Shown here: positions 8,390-14,738 of the stretch, piece after piece | Layout of the letters: each line of letters begins with the position of its first letter | Numbering within the stretch: position 1 is the first letter of the stretch | DNA from: an uncultured Bacilli bacterium | Lineage (GTDB): Bacteria; Bacillota_I; Bacilli_A; RF39; UBA660 | DNA: 64,000 bases | Assembly (NCBI GenBank): GCA_934090735.1 | Contig: CAKOJR010000001.1 | Span: 124,001 to 188,000, forward strand | Reading direction: 5' to 3' | Notes under the pieces: model-generated | Seen by the model: the letters and a program-made list of their open reading frames with translations, nothing else | What the model was told of the DNA's origin: nothing | Database searches by the model: none | Program-made: the position numbers and the translations under genes

Positions 8390-8914
8390 ATGGCAAGAGT
8401 TAAAGGCGGAAACGTATCTAAAAATAGAAGAAGAAAAGTATTAAAAGCTGCTAAAGGTTACTTTGGAAGTAAACATCGTTTATATAAGACAGCACAAGAA
8501 CAAACTTTCCATAGTGGAGCATATGCTTTTAGAGATCGTAAACAAAATAAGAGAAACTTCAGAAAACTATGGATTACAAGAATCAATGCTGCATGTCGTG
8601 AAAATAACATTTCATACTCTAAATTCATTGGTGGTTTAGAAAAAGCAGGAATTGTAATCAATCGTAAAATGCTATCTGAAGTTGCTATTGATAATCCTAA
8701 ATATTTTGCTGAATTAGTTAAGATGGCTGAAAATGCTAATAATGGTGTTGCACCAAAAGCAGAAAAAGCTGAAAAGAAGGTAGAAACTGTTAAAGAAGAA
8801 AATACTGATTTATCTAAATTAACAGTAGCTGAACTTAAAAAATTAGCTAGTGAAAAAAACATCGAAGGTTATACTTCAATGAAAAAAGCAGAACTATTAG
8901 AAGCTTTAAAGTAA
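8390..8914 (+). CDS. rplT: 50S ribosomal protein L20 with C-terminal Rho-N/SAP-like extension
   Basis: 174 aa, compared with about 118 for ordinary L20. Residues 1-118 are standard L20 (ARVKGGNVSKNRRRKVLKAA through IDNPKYFAELV), which organises 23S rRNA early in 50S assembly and represses its own operon. Residues 119-140 are an Ala/Lys/Glu-rich linker. Residues 141-174 (LSKLTVAELKKLASEKNIEG then YTSMKKAELLEAL) look like the small helical Rho N-terminal/SAP nucleic-acid-binding fold. The ORF is continuous and ends at a terminator, so the extension is genuine. It may add an RNA-binding tail. Confidence 0.93.
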   Translation: MARVKGGNVSKNRRRKVLKAAKGYFGSKHRLYKTAQEQTFHSGAYAFRDRKQNKRNFRKLWITRINAACRENNISYSKFIGGLEKAGIVINRKMLSEVAIDNPKYFAELVKMAENANNGVAPKAEKAEKKVETVKEENTDLSKLTVAELKKLASEKNIEGYTSMKKAELLEALK

Positions 8915-8938
8915 TTGTCTGATGACAATTCTTTTTTT
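8913..8938 (+). terminator. Terminator of the infC operon
   Basis: AATTGTC (8913-8919) and GACAATT (8924-8930) form a 7-bp stem with a TGAT loop, followed by C and seven T. It begins at the rplT stop. Confidence 0.85.
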
Positions 8939-8962
8939 GAAATTTTAGAAAAGAGGAATATT

Positions 8963-9271
8963 ATGAGTAAAAAATATGATGAACTAATAAGAAAAACTTC
9001 AAAAGACGGCATTTCTTTAGGAATTGATCCACAAAAAGTAATTCCTATGAGTCCAGAAGAAAGCGGTTTTAACAAAAAATATGGACTAGATGCAGATTTA
9101 TTAAGAGAGTTAAGAGATAGAGCAATTATAAATTTTGTGAAATTAGCTATAAAAAACAATATAGATTTTACTTATGGTGATGTTCTTTTAGTAGTAGATG
9201 ATGACGCTACTGAAAAAGAATATGAGGGAAGTAAACTAAATAGTAGTGTTAATAAAGATAAAAATATATAA
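8963..9271 (+). CDS. Small hypothetical protein
   Basis: 102 aa, acidic, soluble and not recognised. The ATG at 8963 follows AAGAGGAAT; the in-frame extension upstream to 8915 overlaps the infC terminator and is not used here. Residues 50-80 (LDADLLRELRDRAIINFVKL) are helical. The C-terminus is Asp/Glu-rich followed by a polar tail. It may be expressed by readthrough of the L20 terminator. No neighbour suggests a function. Confidence 0.65.
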   Translation: MSKKYDELIRKTSKDGISLGIDPQKVIPMSPEESGFNKKYGLDADLLRELRDRAIINFVKLAIKNNIDFTYGDVLLVVDDDATEKEYEGSKLNSSVNKDKNI

Positions 9272-9330
9272 AATAAAAGAAGTATTAAAACAATATTATA
9301 TTACAGACTTAAATAAATATAATTTACTTA

Positions 9331-9568
9331 GGGAAAAACTTAACAGTTGAGTGCTTGCCACCTTTCTTAAAGGGAAGGGGCTTGATATTATGAATAAAAA
9401 AGATTTTTAAATTCTATTTTAATCATAAATAATCTTTTGCTTATAGCCTTACTCTTTAAATTAATAAAGTAGTAAGACTACAAAAATAAAAGCACTCAAT
9501 CTCGTAAGATTGGGTGCTAACACAAATTACGTGGCAAGTACTCAACACGTCAAAGTTAAGTATTTTCC
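9331..9568. repeat. Inverted repeats bounding toxin-antitoxin-like locus A
   Basis: The left arm (9331-9361) contains ACTTAAC then GTTGAGTGCTTGCCAC. The right arm (9531-9568) is its inverted counterpart GTGGCAAGTACTCAAC then GTTAAGT, with a 7-base insertion. Each convergent transcript therefore begins with the same sequence, which can itself fold into a hairpin (ACTTAAC/GTTGAGT). Confidence 0.7.
9390..9472 (+). pseudogene. Frameshifted small hydrophobic peptide (type I toxin-like), locus A
   Basis: An ATG at 9390 behind AGGGAAGGGG encodes only MNKKDF before a stop. One extra base in the A6 run at 9395-9400 would instead open a 27-residue peptide, MNKKRFLNSI then LIINNLLLIALLFKLIK, ending at TAG 9470-9472. 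A short basic N-terminus and a single hydrophobic helix ending in Lys match the intact peptide of locus B 430 bp away. An antisense RNA gene faces it. I read this as a decayed or slippage-dependent copy of a type I toxin-like gene. Confidence 0.55.
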
Positions 9569-9594
9569 TTTTTTATTATTAAAAAACTCTTGAT
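9482..9594 (-). ncRNA. Convergent antisense RNA of locus A (putative antitoxin RNA)
   Basis: A minus-strand promoter ends near 9601, so the RNA should start near 9594. It ends at a strong hairpin, AGCACCCAATCT/AGATTGAGTGCT (9518-9491), followed by a T-rich run (9490-9480). Length is about 110 nt. Its 5' region repeats the 5' region of the facing peptide mRNA, and its 3' end stops just beyond the peptide stop codon. Confidence 0.6.
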
Positions 9595-9600
9595 AAGTTC

Positions 9601-9629
9601 ATTATAACAAATATAAAAATAACTGACAA
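9601..9629 (-). promoter_or_regulatory. Promoter of antisense RNA, locus A
   Basis: On the minus strand TTGTCA (9629-9624), a 17-bp spacer and TATAAT (9606-9601). Confidence 0.7.
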
Positions 9630-9727
9630 ATATATAATCATAATTTTCTAAAAAATACTTAAAATACAATCAATATTTTATGTCTTACAATTTTATAAGG
9701 CGGTAATAAGAATTTTCCTTCTTTTTC

Positions 9728-9756
9728 TTGTTTTCTTAACTTAAGTATAATATAAT
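9728..9756 (+). promoter_or_regulatory. Promoter of peptide mRNA, locus B
   Basis: TTGTTT (9728-9733), a 17-bp spacer and TATAAT (9751-9756); a second TATAAT overlaps at 9746. The transcript would start near 9763, at the beginning of the inverted repeat. Confidence 0.6.
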
Positions 9757-9763
9757 TTTGCTA

Positions 9764-9986
9764 GGAACATTTGATGTGAGTGTCAGCCTCCAATCTTGAA
9801 AAAGAAAGGAGGTAGATAAAGATGAAAAACAAAACTTTTATTTTAAAAGTTCTAAGGCTCATCGCTATCATTTTATTACTTTCTACCTTGTTGGTACTAG
9901 CGATAAAAAAATAGACACTCTTCAGCATTGATAGAGTGTCTAACTCAACTATATGAGGGACATTCACTTGCAAAATCAAATGTTCC
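9764..9986. repeat. Inverted repeats bounding toxin-antitoxin-like locus B
   Basis: GGAACATTTGAT (9764-9775) is perfectly inverted as ATCAAATGTTCC (9975-9986). Imperfect similarity extends inward to 9791 and 9955. As in locus A, both convergent transcripts would share the same 5' sequence. Confidence 0.75.
9822..9914 (+). CDS. 30-residue hydrophobic peptide, type I toxin-like (locus B)
   Basis: 30 aa, below usual gene-calling limits. The ATG follows a very strong AAAGGAGG (9805-9812). The peptide begins MKNKTFILKVLR, continues with the hydrophobic helix LIAIILLLSTLLVLAI and ends KK. Basic ends around one membrane helix are the hallmark of type I toxins (Fst/Ldr, TxpA, BsrG-like). The last codons overlap the 3' T-run of a convergent RNA with its own promoter, as in Fst par loci. 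I do not recognise the exact family. The peptide would insert in the membrane; whether it is toxic is an inference. Confidence 0.65.
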   Translation: MKNKTFILKVLRLIAIILLLSTLLVLAIKK

Positions 9987-10016
9987 TCTTTTTTATTATA
10001 TGCAAGTTTCCTTGAC
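9905..10016 (-). ncRNA. Convergent antisense RNA of locus B (putative antitoxin RNA)
   Basis: From the minus-strand promoter at 10023-10051 the RNA would start near 10016. It ends at a 9-bp hairpin AGACACTCT/AGAGTGTCT (9941-9913) followed by seven T in RNA sense (9911-9905). Length is about 110 nt. It begins with the same sequence as the peptide mRNA and its end overlaps the peptide stop codon, giving direct antisense contact at the 3' ends. Confidence 0.65.
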
Positions 10017-10022
10017 AAATAC

Positions 10023-10051
10023 ATTATAGCAAAAAAAAGAAACTTTTTCAA
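10023..10051 (-). promoter_or_regulatory. Promoter of antisense RNA, locus B
   Basis: On the minus strand TTGAAA (10051-10046), a 17-bp spacer and TATAAT (10028-10023). The -35 lies inside the terminator hairpin of tRNA-Ala. Confidence 0.6.
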
Positions 10052-10056
10052 GTTTC
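10031..10056 (-). terminator. Terminator of tRNA-Ala
   Basis: In minus-strand sense GAAACTT, GAAA loop, AAGTTTC, then eight T (10038-10031). It ends the tRNA transcript 14 bases after the CCA. Confidence 0.8.
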
Positions 10057-10069
10057 TCATATTCAATCT

Positions 10070-10145
10070 TGGTGGAGAATAGGAGACTCGAACTCCTGAC
10101 CCTCACGGTGCAAGCGTGATGCTCTACCAACTGAGCTAATTCCCC
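10070..10145 (-). tRNA. tRNA-Ala (anticodon UGC)
   Basis: 76 nt including an encoded 3' CCA. The minus strand folds as a standard cloverleaf: acceptor GGGGAAT/ATTCTCC with the G3-U70 wobble that identifies tRNA-Ala, D stem GCTC/GAGC, anticodon stem TCACG/CGTGA around loop CTTGCAC, and T arm AGGAG-TTCGAGT-CTCCT. The discriminator base is A. Confidence 0.97.
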
Positions 10146-10222
10146 AAGCAACAAGATAATTCTAGCATAACAAAACTCTAAAATCAAGTGAATTTAAACT
10201 AAAATTATCAAAAAATATATAT

Positions 10223-10759
10223 TTATTTAATTATAACAAATTTTTCACGGGCTTTTCTGGCTTTTTCTTCAATTATAAATGTTTCTTTTTTAATGGGATT
10301 ACCGTATGTTCTTAAATAAACCTTTATATAAAATGATGCTAGTTTACGTATATGTTCATCTGTATCTTGGATACTTGGATGGCTCATAATAACCTCATTA
10401 CATAATTTTAGTAATTCTTTCTGACTTGATGAATAGTCTTGGGGGTTATCTAATGAGTTATTAAAGGCATCAGTGATTAAATCATATATCGTTTTAATAC
10501 TTCTAAATGATTTAATATTTGGAGTAGTTCTAGCAAAAGAGTAAGTACTTCCTTGTTCATCGATGTATATAGAGGTACCTGTACTAACTTCTTTAAACCA
10601 TAATAAATCTCTTAAGTGCTTATTATCACGTACTTTTCCCATTCTTTCATAAAAACCAAATGAGTATCTTTCACTTGGAGTACCATCGAAATTATAATCA
10701 GTTTCGTTAAACTTTTCTTTAATTCCAATATAAATATCATATAAGTAAAAAGTTCTCAT
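10223..10759 (-). CDS. Hypothetical protein
   Basis: 178 aa, soluble and not recognised. I chose the ATG at 10759 (MRTFYLYDIYIGIKE) because GGGTGG precedes it; the ATG 12 bases upstream has no ribosome site. The N-terminal half is rich in aromatic residues and looks beta-rich. The C-terminal half (about 90-178) is helical, ending in a basic segment EEKARKAREKF. It lies 35 bp downstream of yolD and may belong to the same damage-response transcript, although a TATACT upstream could give it its own promoter. Confidence 0.7.
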   Translation of the reverse strand: MRTFYLYDIYIGIKEKFNETDYNFDGTPSERYSFGFYERMGKVRDNKHLRDLLWFKEVSTGTSIYIDEQGSTYSFARTTPNIKSFRSIKTIYDLITDAFNNSLDNPQDYSSSQKELLKLCNEVIMSHPSIQDTDEHIRKLASFYIKVYLRTYGNPIKKETFIIEEKARKAREKFVIIK

Positions 10760-10794
10760 AAAACCACCCATGCTCGTTAGTATATCACATTCTT

Positions 10795-11118
10795 TTAATA
10801 AGAAATAGTTTTAATATTAATAATGTCCCAGAAATATAAAATATGGGTGTTATTTAAGTAAATTTTTTTAAGTGAACTATCAACTTTTAAGATTATTCCT
10901 TTATCGTGATATAGAAATCCTTCTTTATAAAATGTTAAGTCAACCATAACTTTATTTGTTAGAGCTTCTAAAATAGTTTTTTCAATATTATTGATTTGTT
11001 CATCAGAAAGCATTGGTTTATTAATTCTTTTCTTTTTATTTTCGATTTCAGAAACTATATATTTACCATTTATAATTGAATTAAAAGGTGCCCATTTTAT
11101 TTCACCACGGTCATGCAC
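10795..11118 (-). CDS. YolD-like protein
   Basis: About 107 aa. The N-terminal signature H-DRGEIKWAPFNSI is the conserved start of YolD-like proteins (PF08863), which are typically encoded beside Y-family polymerases of the UvrX/DinB type. The start is the GTG at 11118 behind AGGTGG; a GTG nine bases upstream lies inside the ribosome site. It overlaps the end of the polymerase gene by 8 bp (GTGCATGA), so it is translationally coupled. The C-terminal half is beta-rich, resembling a small Sm-like barrel. Likely an accessory factor to the polymerase. Confidence 0.8.
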   Translation of the reverse strand: MHDRGEIKWAPFNSIINGKYIVSEIENKKKRINKPMLSDEQINNIEKTILEALTNKVMVDLTFYKEGFLYHDKGIILKVDSSLKKIYLNNTHILYFWDIINIKTISY

Positions 11119-12385
11119 TGTGACCACCTATTTTCTTGTTTCTTTCAATAGCAGTGGAGTCTGGAAGAAGGCTTGATGCTTTTATGATACTGTTTGCACC
11201 AAATTTGTTTTTAATTTCATCTACGGCTTTATCTTTACTTTTGTTTTGAACTTTTTCTTCAATGCTTTCAAATAAGTTAAGTTGCATGCCGGTGTCATCA
11301 GATAGTCCTCCTAGAGCAATAGATACTTTTCTAATAGGTAAATCTTCATAGTATTTATCAAATATGTTTAAACAGTCATCACATATTTCTTTAGTATCAC
11401 TAGTTGGGACATCTCTTTTAAAAGAGTGATAAAAGCCACCACCAATACTTCTAGAGTACCCAATACCAAAACTTATAACTTTAGTGCATTTGTTCATAGC
11501 TCTTAATCTTTTGGTTAAAACATCGCACATTTCTTTTATGATAAGAATAATGTTATCACCATTATAATCTTTAAAAAGAACTTGACTATGACTTATTGAT
11601 TTATCTTTAGGTGCATAATTAAAATCACTAATTTTGGATAAATCAATTCCATTTGCATGGTACCATAATTCTTCACCAATAACGCCAAATTTCTCTTTTA
11701 ATTTATATCTATCGTATTTAGCAATGTCACCAATTTTTTTAAGACCGAGTTTATTTAAATTACTTTCCATTCTTGAGCCAATACCCCACATTTTAGATAG
11801 GGGAGTAATTTCCCAAAGTTTAGTTTTAACATCATCATAAGTCCATTTTGCTATATTATTTTTAACATGTTTAGCATCTATATCCATCGCAACTTTGGCC
11901 ATCATTAAATTAGGTCCAATTCCTGCAGTAGCAGTAAGCCCAGTTTTTTCCTTAATTCTCTTAAGAATCTTTAACGCAAGTTCATAATCAGTAAGCTTAT
12001 ACATTTTTAAATAAGACGTAACATCAAGTAATACCTCATCAATTGAATATATATGCATATCTTCCTTAGATACAAATTCTAAATAAGTCTCAATAACTTC
12101 TTTACTTTTTTCTACATATAAGCTCATTCTGGGTGGTGCTTTCATGATAACGGTTCCTCTAGGAAACTTATACTTATTAATATCATAAATTCGGCATCTA
12201 CCAGGAACTCCAAATTGTTTTAGATAAGGGGTAACTGCTAAAGTAATTGCACCTTTTTGTTTTGGATTACATACAACTAGAGGAGTAGTAAAAGGATCTA
12301 AACCTCTATCTATGCACTCACAAGATGCAAAAAAACTTTTTAAATCGATAGCAATAATATTCCTTTTAATATATAAATCATTCAT
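11111..12385 (-). CDS. Y-family DNA polymerase, UvrX/ImpB type
   Basis: 424 aa. Translesion polymerase that copies past damaged bases. The palm motifs are present: AIDLKSFFASCE near residue 14 (first catalytic Asp) and IYSIDEVLLDVT near 114 (catalytic Asp-Glu). TATAGIGPNLMMAKVA and the helix-hairpin-helix WGIGSRMESNLNKLGL follow, then a little-finger domain. QLNLF at about 374 is a beta-clamp-binding motif. It is cotranscribed with yolD. The promoter region (TTGAAT-17-TATAAT on the minus strand, -10 at 12403-12408) is overlapped by an imperfect LexA-like site at 12408-12421, consistent with SOS control. Confidence 0.92.
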   Translation of the reverse strand: MNDLYIKRNIIAIDLKSFFASCECIDRGLDPFTTPLVVCNPKQKGAITLAVTPYLKQFGVPGRCRIYDINKYKFPRGTVIMKAPPRMSLYVEKSKEVIETYLEFVSKEDMHIYSIDEVLLDVTSYLKMYKLTDYELALKILKRIKEKTGLTATAGIGPNLMMAKVAMDIDAKHVKNNIAKWTYDDVKTKLWEITPLSKMWGIGSRMESNLNKLGLKKIGDIAKYDRYKLKEKFGVIGEELWYHANGIDLSKISDFNYAPKDKSISHSQVLFKDYNGDNIILIIKEMCDVLTKRLRAMNKCTKVISFGIGYSRSIGGGFYHSFKRDVPTSDTKEICDDCLNIFDKYYEDLPIRKVSIALGGLSDDTGMQLNLFESIEEKVQNKSKDKAVDEIKNKFGANSIIKASSLLPDSTAIERNKKIGGHSA

Positions 12386-12407
12386 TTTGCACCTCTAATT
12401 AAATTAT

Positions 12408-12421
12408 AGAACAATTGTATC
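12408..12421. promoter_or_regulatory. Possible LexA-type operator
   Basis: AGAACAATTGTATC matches the Gram-positive SOS box CGAAC-N4-GTTCG imperfectly: one half-site is good and the other degenerate. It lies between the -35 and -10 of the polymerase promoter. A second half-site, CGAAC, is at 12454. Assignment relies on position and on known SOS control of UvrX-type genes. Confidence 0.3.
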
Positions 12422-12527
12422 AATAATTCAACTGGTAATAATTGGAAATAGTACGAACAAATATTTTATAAAATGCTTTTCTTAAAAATAAAAATAGGTT
12501 ATAATATAAATTGAAAGAAGGCTTATT

Positions 12528-14705
12528 ATGTATGCAGATGTTTTAATTGAATTTAGTGCTAAGGCGATAGATCAAACATTTACTTATATAGTGCCAGATG
12601 ATTTAAAAGGTAAACTTAAAAGAGGAATGAAAGTTTCTGTACCTTTTGGAGTGAGTGGCATAATAAATGGGTTTGTTACTGATATTAAAGATTCATGTGA
12701 TTATGATGAAGATAAGTTAAAAGAGATAGTTCGAGTTACTGATTCAGCTTTTATTTTAAATGATGAGTTAATGAAGCTTGGTGTATTTTTAAAAGAGACT
12801 TGTTTATGTACTCAGATTAGTGCTTATCAATCAATGCTTCCAACAAGTATGAAAGTTAAAACAATTGATGCAAATTATCAGCAATATGATGAGTTTGTTT
12901 CTTTAATTAAGAATCCTGATGATTATATCAAAAGGCATAAAACTGCAAAGAAACAGATAGAGCTTTTAAATAAACTTAAAGAAAAAAGCATTATTTCTAA
13001 AACTGGTGTGTCATCAGCAATTGTTAGGATATTAGAGGGTGAAGGACTTGTTAAAGTAATTAAGAAACCTAAATATAGAATTAATGCTGAAAAAAATGAT
13101 CACAAAGTAACTTTAACCGAAGAACAACAAGAAGTAGCAAATAAAGTAATAAACTCTAAAGGAAAAGCAGAAACCTTCCTCTTATATGGTATAACCGGAT
13201 CAGGTAAAACCGAAGTCTATCTAAACATCATCGATAACATAATTAAAGAAGGCAAAACTGCACTTTTACTTGTTCCAGAAATAAGCCTTACAACTCAAAT
13301 AATAAAGAGGTTTTATAATCATTTTGGAAATAATGTTGCCGTATTTCATTCAGCATTATCTGATGGAGAAAAATATGACGAATATCATAAAATAATGGAT
13401 AAAAAGGTAAGTGTAGTAGTAGGAACTAGAAGTGCTATTTTTACACCTTTAGAAAATATAGGTGTTATTATTATTGATGAGGAACATTCATCTAATTATA
13501 AGCAAGAAAATAATCCTAGATACAATGCTAAAGATGTAGCTTTATGGCGTAGCACGTACCACTCATGCCCAGTAGTACTTGGTAGTGCAACTCCATCTCT
13601 TGAATCAATGGCAAGAGCTCAAAAGGGAGTGTTTACACTTTTAACACTTCAAAATCGTATTGGCAAGGCAAAACTTCCAGAAATAACAATAGTTGATATG
13701 AAAGAAGAGTATCAAAAAGGAAACAGCACTATAAGTGATGCTTTAGATAAAGAAATAAAAGAAGCCTTAAATAATGATAAGCAAGTAATGCTCTTTTTAA
13801 ATAGAAGAGGTTTTAATACGTTTGTTAGTTGCCGAAACTGTGGTTATACGTATAAATGCCCAAACTGTGATATTACTTTAACTTATCATAAAACAAGTAA
13901 TAATTTAAGATGCCATTATTGTGGTTATACACTTCTTTATAATGGTATCTGTCCTGAATGCAAAGAAAAAGCCTTAACATCACTAGGACTTGGAACAGAA
14001 AAACTAGAAGAAGAAATCAAAATAAAATACCCAGAAGCCAAAGTATTAAGAATGGATGCTGATACAACAACAAGAAAAGGTAGTCACGAAAAATATATCC
14101 AAATGATTGAAAATGGTGAAGTAAACATCATTGTTGGAACTCAAATGATTAGTAAAGGTTTAGATTTTCCAAATGTAACCGTAGTAGGCGTGATAAATGC
14201 TGATGAATCGCTAAATATACCAGACTTTAGAAGTGGAGAATATACTTATAGTTTATTATCACAGGTATCAGGTAGGGCTGGACGAAAAAATGGTGATGGT
14301 AAAGTAATACTTCAAACATTTAATAAAGATAATGTGACTCTTAATTTAGTAAAAAATAATAATTATAATGGGTTATATATGTATGAGATGAATATTAGAA
14401 GAGAACTTAAGTATCCACCATATTTTTATATTACAACAATCAAAATTGCATCCAAAGATTATGAAGAAGCAAGTAAAGAAGCAACTAAAGCCTGCACATT
14501 TTTAAGAAAAAATCTAGAAAACACGTACATCTTAGGACCAACAACTGCCAGAATGTTTAAAGTGAAAAATATCTACAGATTTCAAATAATTCTAAAATAT
14601 AAAAATTTTGAACAAATTAAGGTGGTTTTAACAGAGTTAGATAATATTTATAAAACGAATACAAAAGTAAACATCGAAATAGATAATAACCCTTGTTATA
14701 TTTAA
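12528..14705 (+). CDS. priA: Primosomal replication factor PriA (helicase)
   Basis: 725 aa, the usual length. PriA recognises stalled forks and reloads the replicative helicase. Order: an N-terminal DNA-binding domain (1-200), Walker A LLYGITGSGKTEVY near residue 217, DEEH box IIIDEEHSSNYK, motif III GSATPS, zinc-binding Cys pairs CRNCGYTYKCPNC and CHYCG...CPEC (about 435-480), then motifs V and VI (VGTQMISKGLDFP; SQVSGRAGR). The start is an ATG behind GAAAGAAGG. No coaBC or def-fmt partner is adjacent, unlike many Firmicutes. Confidence 0.97.
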   Translation: MYADVLIEFSAKAIDQTFTYIVPDDLKGKLKRGMKVSVPFGVSGIINGFVTDIKDSCDYDEDKLKEIVRVTDSAFILNDELMKLGVFLKETCLCTQISAYQSMLPTSMKVKTIDANYQQYDEFVSLIKNPDDYIKRHKTAKKQIELLNKLKEKSIISKTGVSSAIVRILEGEGLVKVIKKPKYRINAEKNDHKVTLTEEQQEVANKVINSKGKAETFLLYGITGSGKTEVYLNIIDNIIKEGKTALLLVPEISLTTQIIKRFYNHFGNNVAVFHSALSDGEKYDEYHKIMDKKVSVVVGTRSAIFTPLENIGVIIIDEEHSSNYKQENNPRYNAKDVALWRSTYHSCPVVLGSATPSLESMARAQKGVFTLLTLQNRIGKAKLPEITIVDMKEEYQKGNSTISDALDKEIKEALNNDKQVMLFLNRRGFNTFVSCRNCGYTYKCPNCDITLTYHKTSNNLRCHYCGYTLLYNGICPECKEKALTSLGLGTEKLEEEIKIKYPEAKVLRMDADTTTRKGSHEKYIQMIENGEVNIIVGTQMISKGLDFPNVTVVGVINADESLNIPDFRSGEYTYSLLSQVSGRAGRKNGDGKVILQTFNKDNVTLNLVKNNNYNGLYMYEMNIRRELKYPPYFYITTIKIASKDYEEASKEATKACTFLRKNLENTYILGPTTARMFKVKNIYRFQIILKYKNFEQIKVVLTELDNIYKTNTKVNIEIDNNPCYI

Positions 14706-14738
14706 AAAAATTTAGTAAAATTAATAATAGGTGATAAC

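Noticed and set aside
8458..8862. 134-codon minus-strand frame inside rplT
   Set aside because: Shadow of a well-identified ribosomal protein gene; no ribosome site.
9761..10066. 101-codon minus-strand open frame over locus B
   Set aside because: It runs through the antisense RNA terminator and the peptide gene; the RNA/peptide interpretation explains promoters, hairpins and the strong plus-strand ribosome site better.
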